From: Acidobacteriota bacterium
Lineage (GTDB): Bacteria; Acidobacteriota; Terriglobia; Acidiferrales; UBA7541
DNA: 34,859 nt
Direction: 5' to 3'
NCBI GenBank assembly: GCA_003165465.1
Contig: PLUM01000055.1
Span: 47,940-82,798 of the forward strand
Shown here: positions 22,870 to 30,426 of the stretch, piece by piece
Layout: each line of letters opens with the position of its first letter
How positions within the stretch are numbered: the stretch's first letter is position 1
Position numbers and translations under genes: made by a program
Notes under the pieces: model-generated
The model's database searches: none
The model's input: the letters and a program-made list of their open reading frames with translations, nothing else
What the model was told of the DNA's origin: nothing

Positions 22870-24165
22870 TTAAAATGCAATCGCGTTTTCAACGCTTCCA
22901 TCGCGATTCACTTTCCACGGCTGTATGGCGTTGAAATGTCCGACGACGGTTTCCGTCTTTTGAAAGAAATCCGGCTGCACGCGCCAAAACGCCGCCACTT
23001 CAGCCACGCTGGGTTGAACCTCGCCGGTTTCATCCGTGCAGCGGGATTGCAGCACGGTTTCCTGGCCGTCCCATTCCCAGGCCAGTCCAAAGCGCGTGTG
23101 CGATTTTCGATGGACGGGCCCCTGAATCTCCGCGTCCTTCCAACTGCGTCCTCCGTCGGTCGAGACTTCAATATTGCGGATTGAGCCGCCTCCTGACCAG
23201 GCCAGTCCCGAGATTTCGTAAAAGCCGGGGCCATCCAGTTTCTGTCCGCCAGATGGGCGGGTGATCACGGACTTCGGTCCCATCTGGAATTGAAACCAGC
23301 GCGCTTTGCCGTCCAGCCTGAGGCTGGGATATTTAGACGTTTCCCGCATCGCCATGTAGGGTTTGTCCACAACCTTGATTCGCCGCAGCCATTTCACATT
23401 GTTGATGCCTTCCCAGCCAGGGGCGAGCAGCCGCAGCGGATAGCCCTGTTCAGGTTGAATGGCCTCACCATTCTGGGCGTAGACGACAAGCATGTCGTCG
23501 AGGGCCTTTTCCAGGGGCAGGCTCTTGGAATGTTTCCCTTTTTCCGCGCCCTCTGCAACGATCCAGGACGCGCCTTGCCGCACGCCGGCCTGTTTGAATA
23601 AAAGAGACAGTGGAACGCCGGTCCACAGGCTGGAACTCGTCAGGCCATGCGTGTCCTGCGCGTTTGCACTTGGTCCTCTTCGGATAGCTCCCGTGGGTCC
23701 AGTCGGAGCGCTGTTGCCATTGCATTCCACGAAATACGTGCGTGTCATGGACGGCAATCGTCTCAGATCCTCCAGCGTGAAAATTAAGGGACGATCCACC
23801 ATTCCGTGAATCAGTAATTGATGTTCGCGTGGATCGATGTCCGGCGGTTCGTAGCCATGAGAAACGATGTAGTGCAAAGACACGGGCGTGACGATCCCGA
23901 CCGAGTCCTGAAGCGGAGTCCGGAATCCGAAATCCTTGTGATAGTCAGGCGGGCTCGTGGGTTGAGGCCACGTGCCGAGGGCGCCCGTGCGTTTCGAGGA
24001 CTCGAACCGGGAGCGCTCGCCATAGGCGTGCAAGTCCTTTGGACGAATCTCCTCGGATTCGGCCTCCAGATTTTTGCCGCTTGCGGTTTGCAGGCTTCCC
24101 ACAGCCATACTGGCCAGCAGGGCGCCATCTTTCAGGAATCGCCTCCGATTCGGTTTCTTTTCCAT
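22870..24165 (-). CDS. Tat-exported molybdopterin oxidoreductase, sulfite oxidase/SoxC-like
   Basis: From the ATG at 24165 (AGGAG 8-9 nt upstream) the protein has 431 residues and a Tat signal (NRRRFLKDGALLASMAVGS). The oxidoreductase molybdopterin domain carries the Mo-ligating Cys148 in YFVECNGNSAP, then LTSSSLWTGVPLSLLFKQAG, YPLRLLAPGWEGINNVKWLRRI, and a C-terminal dimerisation domain (ISGLAWSGGGSIRNIEVSTDGGRSW). This layout matches SoxC/sulfite dehydrogenases, which oxidise sulfite or a sulfane group in the periplasm and need a cytochrome c partner. No cytochrome gene is adjacent. A longer frame to 24321 exists but would bury the Tat motif. It follows the aldolase-fold gene by 52 nt in the same direction; an operon is likely. 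The true substrate is unknown. Confidence 0.88.
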   Translation of the reverse strand: MEKKPNRRRFLKDGALLASMAVGSLQTASGKNLEAESEEIRPKDLHAYGERSRFESSKRTGALGTWPQPTSPPDYHKDFGFRTPLQDSVGIVTPVSLHYIVSHGYEPPDIDPREHQLLIHGMVDRPLIFTLEDLRRLPSMTRTYFVECNGNSAPTGPTGAIRRGPSANAQDTHGLTSSSLWTGVPLSLLFKQAGVRQGASWIVAEGAEKGKHSKSLPLEKALDDMLVVYAQNGEAIQPEQGYPLRLLAPGWEGINNVKWLRRIKVVDKPYMAMRETSKYPSLRLDGKARWFQFQMGPKSVITRPSGGQKLDGPGFYEISGLAWSGGGSIRNIEVSTDGGRSWKDAEIQGPVHRKSHTRFGLAWEWDGQETVLQSRCTDETGEVQPSVAEVAAFWRVQPDFFQKTETVVGHFNAIQPWKVNRDGSVENAIAF

Positions 24166-24217
24166 CCTCGGTCTCCTAGCATCGGGAATCGCCAGCCGCC
24201 GTGACCCGCGAAATGTC

Positions 24218-25066
24218 TTACCGCTTGGCCATGACCGCGCGCTTCCAAAGGTCCCAGTCCTTCGGAAATTCCTGATTCCCGGCTTCGGCCAAACGTGCCT
24301 CTTCCGGGGCCAGCGTCTCAATCTTCCTGCTGCCAGCCTGGAGGTGCATTTCCGCGTTGACCTTCAGATACACGCTGCGGCCGACCGAGTGCATGATGCT
24401 GTTTCCAACCGTGATTCCACCGTGTCCTCGCATTAAGGCTCCGGGCTTGTCAGCGAGCGTCTGGGCGAGGGCTTTGCCCTTCGCGGCGTCGTTGATCAGC
24501 ATATTGGTCATGCCAAACGATTTGCGAATGTCGAACGTGGGCAGGCCCGTGCCGATAAATCCGCCCATGTGGTAGATGGGCAGGAGCGGCTCGTTGATAG
24601 TCCCCATCAGCACGACGGTCGGCGCGTGCGTATGCACTATGGACTTTACGTCCGGCCGCGCCCTGTAAATTTCGGCGTGAATCCAACGCTCGCTGTACAT
24701 CTTGCGAGTGTCTCCGTTAACCGGGACGCAATCGAGATCCAGCTCCACGATGTCGTTGACCGTGACCAGATCGGGGGCCAGCCAGCGCGAAATGTAGAAG
24801 TGATTTGGATTCGTGGAATTGCGCACGCTGATGTGCCCGTAGCCGTCCACCACTCCCTGATCCTGCAGGATATGATTTGCCGTTACGAGGTCCGCAAACA
24901 ATGCATCCTTGTCCTGCGGAACGGGCTCCGGATCGGCTGCAACCGGCGCGGCATCCGCTTCCATTTTTTCCGATGCGCCCAGCAAAGCGCCCGTCAGCAA
25001 GAGACTGGACCCGGACAGAAAGCCGCGGCGGCCAAATCCGTCGTTGAGCAGATTCTTTTTCTCCAT
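24218..25066 (-). CDS. Tat-exported class II aldolase/adducin-fold protein
   Basis: From the ATG at 25066 (AAGGAG 6 nt upstream) the 282-residue product starts MEKKNLLNDGFGRRGFLSGSSLLLTGALLG, a clear Tat signal. The mature domain is class II aldolase/adducin: GHISVRN, the general-acid Glu in KMYSERWIHAEIYRA (E126), VHTHAP with two metal-ligand His (145, 147), and a third His in LMRGHGGITVG. Relatives cleave fuculose-1-P or ribulose-5-P, or are decarboxylases, and are usually cytoplasmic. Export by Tat means it probably folds with its metal before secretion and acts on unphosphorylated, periplasmic substrates (inference). An ATG at 25126 would add 20 residues ahead of the Tat signal and has no ribosome binding site. 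It is followed by the molybdoenzyme gene. Confidence 0.87.
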   Translation of the reverse strand: MEKKNLLNDGFGRRGFLSGSSLLLTGALLGASEKMEADAAPVAADPEPVPQDKDALFADLVTANHILQDQGVVDGYGHISVRNSTNPNHFYISRWLAPDLVTVNDIVELDLDCVPVNGDTRKMYSERWIHAEIYRARPDVKSIVHTHAPTVVLMGTINEPLLPIYHMGGFIGTGLPTFDIRKSFGMTNMLINDAAKGKALAQTLADKPGALMRGHGGITVGNSIMHSVGRSVYLKVNAEMHLQAGSRKIETLAPEEARLAEAGNQEFPKDWDLWKRAVMAKR

Positions 25067-25299
25067 GAAATTCTCCTTGAGAAGCGTTTTGATGAATTTG
25101 ACGTGAACGAGAACTCCCAGCGTCACCCGCGGTGGAAGTATTTCTAAAACTCAAAATAATTCGCAGTCATCCGATACACCGTTTGACTCCCTCCTGTCAA
25201 TCGCCGAATGTATTGGCCTTAATTACGTGTAAGTTTGTTTCGCTTATCCCAAAATTGGCGAAAGTACGGTATCCTGATGGCGTTTAAGCCGAGAAAACA

Positions 25300-26130
25300 T
25301 TGAAGACAGAGATAACGTCCACATTTTGGGAACGCTTCTACCGCGCCTTCCGCCGTGTCATTCCCAGTTGCATCACTCTGACGCAAGCGATTGCATTTAA
25401 TATGTTCCTGGCGTTTTCGCCCATGATTCTAGTTGTATTGGGTGTGGTGGCCGGCTCCGAAGCGTTTCGCAGAGCTTTGCAGGGCATCATTGATCGGTTG
25501 CGTATTGTCCTGCCTCCAGGCGTGGTTGGCATGTTCAGTAGTTTCCTGTTCCGGCATACCATTCATCCCTGGGAATGGATTGTGCTGGGGCTGGGCGGCA
25601 CCCTTTTGGCGGGAACACAAACGATGAAGCTGCTGCTGGAGGGATTTTGCATCGTCTACCGGGATGCGGAGCGGCTGAACGCCGTCGGCCGTCATGCGCG
25701 GGCCCTGGTGCTGTTGAGCACGGCGATTATTCCATCCATCCTGATTGTAACCCTGGTCGTTTTCGGCAGGCAGGTTCGGAACTCGATGCTGCTCACGTCT
25801 TCCATGCCCGTGATCATTCGGCTGGTCTGGAGCGCTTTGTACATTGTTGTCTCCCTGATGATCGCCTTGCTGGTGCTTTCCGTGATTTACCGGATCGGTC
25901 GGCCAGGCTACCATCGCTGGAAAAATATCGTTCCTGGAGCGGGAGTCGCCACTGTTTTGTGGTGGGTGGTCAGTATCACGCTGGGATTTTATCTGCGCGC
26001 GGTGCCTTACAGCCTCGTTTATGGCAGCCTGGCGGTCACCATCGGCCTGATGCTCTGGATGCAACTCACGGCGACGATTCTGCTGATCGGCGCCGCGTAC
26101 AACGCCGAGTTGCTCGATTCCTCCAACTGA
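25300..26130 (+). CDS. YihY/BrkB-family (UPF0761) inner-membrane protein
   Basis: A 276-residue membrane protein with about six helices and the family's features: an N-terminal amphipathic stretch (FWERFYRAFRRVIPSCITLTQAIAFNMFLAFSPMILV, with 'AxAFNxFLAFxP' as the signature), a central GLGGTLLAGTQTMKLLLEGFCIVYRDAE, and the closing PYSLVYGSLAVTIGLMLWMQLTATILLIGAAYNAEL, very typical of YihY. The function is unresolved; the old RNase BN assignment was withdrawn. The start is TTG at 25300, with only a weak GAG upstream. It is divergent from the aldolase gene across 233 nt that show no convincing promoter. Confidence 0.9.
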   Translation: MKTEITSTFWERFYRAFRRVIPSCITLTQAIAFNMFLAFSPMILVVLGVVAGSEAFRRALQGIIDRLRIVLPPGVVGMFSSFLFRHTIHPWEWIVLGLGGTLLAGTQTMKLLLEGFCIVYRDAERLNAVGRHARALVLLSTAIIPSILIVTLVVFGRQVRNSMLLTSSMPVIIRLVWSALYIVVSLMIALLVLSVIYRIGRPGYHRWKNIVPGAGVATVLWWVVSITLGFYLRAVPYSLVYGSLAVTIGLMLWMQLTATILLIGAAYNAELLDSSN

Positions 26131-26336
26131 TTTTCCGCGTCGTTTTATTTCAAAAATTTGATACTATGTCCCGCCGGGGCCAAATAAAAACCCATCGGAT
26201 TCAATTTACAGGATAGGATTCCGCGCACCGTTCGGGGTGAGCGTGCCGCCGTGGCCATGTTTCGGCGCCTTGCTTTGTCAGATTGTGTGGTCCGGTCGCG
26301 TAGTCAGGCTGCGGGCTTTGCTTTTCGAGAGGACAA

Positions 26337-27584
26337 ATGAGGATAGATCGGTGGGTGCGGCTCGTTGCTTCCATAATCGCAATGGCCATGATCGCGAATC
26401 TTCAGTATTCCTGGGCCCTTTTCGTGAAGCCCATCATGGGCGCGACGCACTGGAAACTGTCCGACGTGCAGTTGGGATTCACGCTCTTCATCTTTTTCGA
26501 AACGTGGATGATGCCCCTTGCCGGCTGGTTCATGGACCGCTTGGGGCCGCGCATTTTCATGTCCGTGGCGGCCATTCTGTGCGGCATTGGCTGGGCAGGA
26601 CTGGGCTGGGCGAACACGCTTACCCAACTTTACGTTCTGTACTCCCTCGCGGGCTTCGGCGCGGCGCTCATTTATTGCGGCTCGACCGTGGTGGGACTGA
26701 AGTGGTTTCCCGACAAGCTTGGGCTTTCCTCGGGACTCATCGCGGCGGGCTTTGGCTCGGGCGCGGCGTTGTTTATTCCCTCGATCGCCTACATTATCCG
26801 CGCGGGGAATTATCGCGCCGCTTTTCTGTACACGGGCATCGGACAGGCAATTATCACGCTGTGCGTTTCGCAAATTCTGGTCAATCCCAAGCCGGACGAT
26901 CCCGAGGTTGCGGGGAAGAGGGCCGGGAGCCGCTTTAAGGTCCGCACCGGGGCGGAGCAGTTTACGTGGGTCGAGATGCTGCGCACGCCGCAGTTTTACG
27001 TGTTGTACGCGATGATGCTGATGATGGGCATCGGCGGCCTGATGGTCACCGCGCAGGTCGGTTCCGTGGCCGACACGCTAGGCATCAGCAAGATCGCTTT
27101 TACACTGGCGCTCACCATCAATCCGCTGGCCAACGGCGCGGGCCGCATCTTCTGGGGCTGGATATCCGACCACGCTGGCCGCGAAAAAACCATGATCGTC
27201 GCATTTCTAATTCAGGCGCTGGCGCTGGTCAGTGTTCTGCGTCTGGGACGCAACTCTCCCGTATGGTTCATCGTGTCGCTGGCGGTGGTGCTCTTTACCT
27301 GGGGCGAAATTTATTCGCTATTTCCGGCCGCTATGGCGGATTTTTTCGGGACACGCAACGCCGGCGTCAACTACAGCTTCCTCTATAGCTCCAAGGGAGT
27401 CGCTTCGTTTATGGCGGGATGGCTGGCGGCGCGTCTATTTGAGAAGACCGGCACGTGGACGGTCGTGTTTTATGGCAGCGCAACGCTAGCTTTCTTGACG
27501 GCGATCATGGCCTTCGGACTCATCGCCATGCCGCTGCCATCCAAGCGAGGCCAGCTAGAGCCAGCCAAAGTCGCGGAACCGTAG
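26337..27584 (+). CDS. MFS transporter, oxalate/formate antiporter (OFA) type
   Basis: A 415-residue, 12-helix MFS carrier. The N-terminal MIANLQYSWALFVKPIMGATHWKLSDVQ, the FETWMMPLAGWFMDRLGPR loop (MFS motif A variant) and the mid-protein GAGRIFWGWISDHAGREKTM (second motif A) are typical of the OxlT/OFA branch, which exchanges carboxylates such as oxalate, formate or lactate. GAGGACAA precedes the ATG at suitable spacing. No oxalyl-CoA or formate genes lie beside it, so the substrate is open; D-lactate from MurQ activity is one speculative option. Confidence 0.9.
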   Translation: MRIDRWVRLVASIIAMAMIANLQYSWALFVKPIMGATHWKLSDVQLGFTLFIFFETWMMPLAGWFMDRLGPRIFMSVAAILCGIGWAGLGWANTLTQLYVLYSLAGFGAALIYCGSTVVGLKWFPDKLGLSSGLIAAGFGSGAALFIPSIAYIIRAGNYRAAFLYTGIGQAIITLCVSQILVNPKPDDPEVAGKRAGSRFKVRTGAEQFTWVEMLRTPQFYVLYAMMLMMGIGGLMVTAQVGSVADTLGISKIAFTLALTINPLANGAGRIFWGWISDHAGREKTMIVAFLIQALALVSVLRLGRNSPVWFIVSLAVVLFTWGEIYSLFPAAMADFFGTRNAGVNYSFLYSSKGVASFMAGWLAARLFEKTGTWTVVFYGSATLAFLTAIMAFGLIAMPLPSKRGQLEPAKVAEP

Positions 27585-27611
27585 CTCGATTGGCGCGGAA
27601 TGGACCAGTCG

Positions 27612-27685
27612 CACAGGCTTCAGCCTGTGTTCTTTTGACTTTCGTTGGGCCGCACCAAACCCACACAGGCTGAAGCCTGTGCTAC
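27612..27685. repeat. BIME-like pair of inverted REP hairpins (CACAGGCT core)
   Basis: The two units are cacaggct-tc-agcctgtg (27612-27629) and cacaggct-ga-agcctgtg followed by ctac (27664-27685). Each is a perfect 8-bp palindrome, and the pair is inverted. The right unit has a GTAG foot on the minus strand; the left is preceded by gtcg, a degraded foot. The pair lies just after the MFS gene stop. Confidence 0.7.
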
Positions 27686-27867
27686 TCACCCCATAAGGCC
27701 CCATACTTCACTCAGAATGATAAAAATGGAAACTTTTTTCGCGCCCGCGAAGTGTGTCCTGCTGGGGATTTTCTCCGCATCGCGCCTTGCGCACAGTAAA
27801 ATGCCCCGCGTCACAAAAGTTTTATCGATGCAGAAGCCAGTATTTTTGAGCATTCCAAAAGTCGCGG

Positions 27868-27897
27868 TTGATGAGACAGCGGAAAGTACTGTAAGCT
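27868..27897 (+). promoter_or_regulatory. Possible promoter of tRNA-Arg
   Basis: TTGATG (27868-27873), 18 nt, TAAGCT (27892-27897). The predicted start falls about 20 nt before the tRNA. It is a moderate match only. Confidence 0.35.
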
Positions 27898-27922
27898 ATT
27901 CAGACGCACCAAGCAGCAAGAT

Positions 27923-27999
27923 GCGCCCGTAGCTCAGCTGGATAGAGCGTCTGGCTACGAACCAGAAGGTCGGGTGTTCGAATCACCCCGGGCGCACCA
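27923..27999 (+). tRNA. tRNA-Arg (anticodon ACG)
   Basis: A full 77-nt cloverleaf: acceptor GCGCCCG/CGGGCGC, D-arm GCTCAGCTGGATAGAGC, anticodon stem TCTGG/CCAGA around loop CTACGAA (anticodon ACG, A34 likely read as inosine), T-arm GGGTG-TTCGAAT-CACCC, discriminator A and encoded CCA. It reads CGN arginine codons. The DNA downstream changes character, and tRNA-Arg genes are common integration sites, but no integrase or repeated 3' end was found. Confidence 0.97.
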
Positions 28000-28418
28000 C
28001 ACTTTCAGCCAATAAAAAAAGGCGTTTGTCGTTTTCCATTTTCAAAATCCCACGGGGCAAATTAGCCTAATTTGTCCTTTTGTTTGTCCCTTTCGCACCG
28101 CGCATCACGATCTGGCACGAGGCGCTAGGCCCACACGTCACCGGCAAACTCATGATTTCTCACTCCCCGGCAATAAAAAATCATCTAGAACCACCTGCGT
28201 GTACATTCCGCCGTAGACGCCCCAATGTGTGCGGCCCGTGGGTAGTAGGTTCGTTTGCGCCATGAGACTGGTGCTCTTGGCCGAGAGTTGGACGGTGAGC
28301 GTTAGTGTAAAGCCCTATGAAGATTCTCACGGTGCCCTTCAGAAAGCTGGAAAGGTGAGCCATCATCCCAGCATAAGAGGTATGATCTCGTCCTTCAGAG
28401 ACTAGGAGGTACAGCCCA
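28000..28418. other. Gene-poor region downstream of tRNA-Arg
   Basis: No reading frame here looks genuine. It holds A-rich stretches, a short palindrome caaatta-gcc-taatttg at about 28058-28074 followed by tccttttg, and the Shine-Dalgarno of the next small gene at its end. It might be the worn edge of an integrated element. Confidence 0.4.
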
Positions 28419-28616
28419 ATGGAAAATCCCACACCAGCTAAGGGAGACTTCGTTCTAACAAAGTTGTATGGCTTGGTTAAGATCATAGACATAGATGAGT
28501 CACAGGGGCTTGCATATCTTGCTGGCCAGGAAACGCATCCCGTTCCTTTTGAAAACTTAATTCCTTCTCCGGACGGGCAGCCAAATCGTTGGGCCATCAT
28601 TCATTCACCGGTCTAG
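28419..28616 (+). CDS. Small hypothetical protein (65 residues)
   Basis: The ATG follows AGGAGG by 9 nt, one of the best ribosome binding sites in the window, which is the main reason to call it. The product begins MENPTPAKGDFVLTKLYGLVKIIDID and looks like a small SH3-like beta-barrel (alternating hydrophobic strands GDFVLTKL, LVKIIDI, GLAYLAG). No Cys pairs, signal peptide or known family is seen. Confidence 0.6.
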   Translation: MENPTPAKGDFVLTKLYGLVKIIDIDESQGLAYLAGQETHPVPFENLIPSPDGQPNRWAIIHSPV

Positions 28617-28779
28617 TTCTGTTACGCGGTTCACACGCCTTACCACAATCTTGCACGGCGCGCCGGGAGTGCAGGCGGCGGGCACGCTCACAATGGTCCA
28701 CTGGCCCGGAGCAACCGAATTGGTTAGCATGTAAAGGGAAAAGTGCGTTTTGGCCTGTTCAAATCTTTATAGCCGAAAA

Positions 28780-28880
28780 CCGTTGTAGAACCGCTGTAGG
28801 ACCGCTGTAGAACCCGCTGTAGAAGCGCTGTAGAGGGGTTTAACCGAGGATCGCGGGGAATATACTAGACCGCCGTAGAA
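28780..28880. repeat. 11-bp tandem repeat, CCGCTGTAGAA
   Basis: Units start at 28780, 28791, 28802, 28814 and 28825 (ccgttgtagaa, ccgctgtagga, ccgctgtagaa, ccgctgtagaa, gcgctgtagag), with a sixth at 28870 (ccgccgtagaa) followed by an inverted half, ttctactacgg. The period is about one helical turn, as in iterons or arrays of protein binding sites. The rest of 28617-29003 shows no gene. Confidence 0.75.
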
Positions 28881-29003
28881 GTCATTTCTACTACGGGTTT
28901 GTCGTTGGTTTCAGGCCGGTTTTCAGTCCCAGGCGTGATATGGTTAGTCGGCGGCCGCTTTACGCGCGTTCCAGCCGACGCGGCCCTCGGCACGGGCCAG
29001 GTA

Positions 29004-29606
29004 CTACAATTTCGGGCTTGGCGAGATTTTTTCTAGGACATTTTCCATGGCTTCAGCTTCTTCCTTTGTTTCCACTGTTAGTATCGTGATTGAAAATTCT
29101 CCGGAGGGCACTTCGCCTAAACTGATAATAGACCCGTCAGGTTCAAACCAAATAGCATGCCTCATCTCAAAGCGCGCGCCATAACCGTTTTGATATTCTG
29201 TGACACCATGGTCAGTGTACTTGCCCCACTTCTGGATGGCTTGATCTAGGAAGAGGTTGTAACTTTGGTCGCGAGAATCGGTGAATGATGCTTGAACAAG
29301 GTGGTCGTGATCGAATATCCATGACCAGCCAGGTCCCGGGCCTACCGCCCCTTTTTCTATTTCGGCATCAGTGATAATTTTGACGCGCTTACCGGACCGA
29401 GCCTCAGTCAGTTGCTTGCAGATACTCTTATATTTTCGGTCGATTTTTCCCTGGCAATTAAGGGAAACCTTTGTCTTCATATCCTGCAGTGTCGCAGCAA
29501 ATTCCTCGCTCGTTTCATTCAACCGCTGACCGTGCACCGTTGTTGCCGGTGGTGGCAACTGTGCCGCCAGGGTGAGCGCCAGCAGACCCGTGATGGCTGT
29601 TTTCAT
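29004..29606 (-). CDS. Exported hypothetical protein
   Basis: A 200-residue protein with a short signal peptide (MKTAITGLLALTLAAQLPPPATTVHG). The mature part contains two Cys (VSLNCQGKIDRKYKSICKQL) that could form a disulfide, then a compact region with aromatic strands (GPGWSWIFDHDHLVQASF, YGARFEMRHAIWFEPDGSIISLGEV) and a charged C-terminal helix. I do not recognise a family. No Shine-Dalgarno is seen before the ATG. It lies in the accessory stretch between tRNA-Arg and the metal-transport genes. Confidence 0.65.
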   Translation of the reverse strand: MKTAITGLLALTLAAQLPPPATTVHGQRLNETSEEFAATLQDMKTKVSLNCQGKIDRKYKSICKQLTEARSGKRVKIITDAEIEKGAVGPGPGWSWIFDHDHLVQASFTDSRDQSYNLFLDQAIQKWGKYTDHGVTEYQNGYGARFEMRHAIWFEPDGSIISLGEVPSGEFSITILTVETKEEAEAMENVLEKISPSPKL

Positions 29607-29742
29607 CGGAGGAAGTCTACCCGGAATAGAGTGCTTGGTAAACGTAATCCTTCACGGCGGGTTGTGTGGTCGTCACCGTTGCCCCTAAAAGTTTTCTTTA
29701 GACTCATGATCTGCTCCTTTGAATTTTCGAGCATTTTTGGGC

Positions 29743-29812
29743 GGGTGGCCCACCCTTTGAGGCGGTTTTGAATTTCAGGGTGGCCGAACCTTCGGGCTTT
29801 TCGAAGGGTCGG
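29743..29812. repeat. Double-hairpin repeat (GGCCCACCCTTTGA ... TTCAGGGTGGCC, then GAACCTTCG ... CGAAGGGTC)
   Basis: Two consecutive inverted repeats: arms 29747-29760 and 29774-29785, then arms 29786-29794 and 29802-29810. The left part also contains the palindrome gggtggcccaccc. The wording resembles the hairpin at 5705-5740. It lies between two minus-strand hypotheticals. Confidence 0.6.
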
Positions 29813-29852
29813 AGGGTTTGAGGTTTGGTCTTTCATTCCGTTTGAGGGCGCT

Positions 29853-30254
29853 TCAGTAATTTGTAAACACTTTGCGGACCCTTCTAACCACATTTCGATA
29901 GTCGTTGCGAGCAGGGCAGTGCGCCGCTATTTCGGCATCCAATTGGGGCCAATCAGTTCGCGCAGCGCCGTTGCACTCGCCCAGGGCGCGGAATTCGTAT
30001 AGCGTTTTACCCATGCCGGGCCAGCACCAATCTTCGCGGTCGGGAGTAAACTCCGGCGAAAGCGTGTTGGCCATCAGCGCGTAGCTTGCACCGTCGCGGA
30101 GCCGCAGCGCCTTCCAGCATCCTCCCGCCACAGCCACCACGGGCCGCTGCCCGGCGGCCTGTAGCCCAGGAGTCCCAACAAATCCGATTTCACAGCCGTT
30201 GGCAGTGATGTAGACTCTCTCACTCGCCGTGGTACAAAAACTCGGGCTGGTCAA
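29853..30254 (-). CDS. Hypothetical protein, doubtful
   Basis: A 133-residue frame beginning at TTG with GGAG 8 nt upstream. The sequence (ITANGCEIGFVGTPGLQAAGQRPVVAVAGGCWKALRLRDG ... EDWCWPGMGKTLYEFRALGECNG) has a protein-like composition and five Cys, but no recognisable family and no signal peptide. The C-terminus is basic (RNVVRRVRKVF). It could be the remnant of a larger gene. Confidence 0.4.
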   Translation of the reverse strand: MTSPSFCTTASERVYITANGCEIGFVGTPGLQAAGQRPVVAVAGGCWKALRLRDGASYALMANTLSPEFTPDREDWCWPGMGKTLYEFRALGECNGAARTDWPQLDAEIAAHCPARNDYRNVVRRVRKVFTNY

Positions 30255-30426
30255 GACAAGCTCCGCGTGAAGCTGATCAGGACTGATACCCAGCGCGGAT
30301 ATGTTGATTTTGCCTGCGACTAAGCGCGGTCGACCTTAGGACCGCAACGCATCGGAAGTAGAAGAGGAAGCTATAATTGTCTGTCTCACAAGTACGGGCT
30401 TTACCCTTAAAGCGGTCAAAGAAACG

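Noticed and set aside
27923..28418. Integrase or att duplication next to tRNA-Arg
   Set aside because: No integrase motifs and no second copy of the tRNA 3' end were found inside the window.
28780..28880. CRISPR array
   Set aside because: The repeat unit is 11 bp, adjacent and without spacers; no cas gene is in the window.
29603..29893. A 96-residue minus-strand frame
   Set aside because: It runs through the double-hairpin repeat and has no ribosome binding site or family; treated as repeat DNA.
30255..30426. M-box or mgtA-type riboswitch ahead of the P-type ATPase
   Set aside because: Only a small hairpin (gcggtc/gaccgc near 30326-30345) is visible; the conserved M-box paired elements are not.
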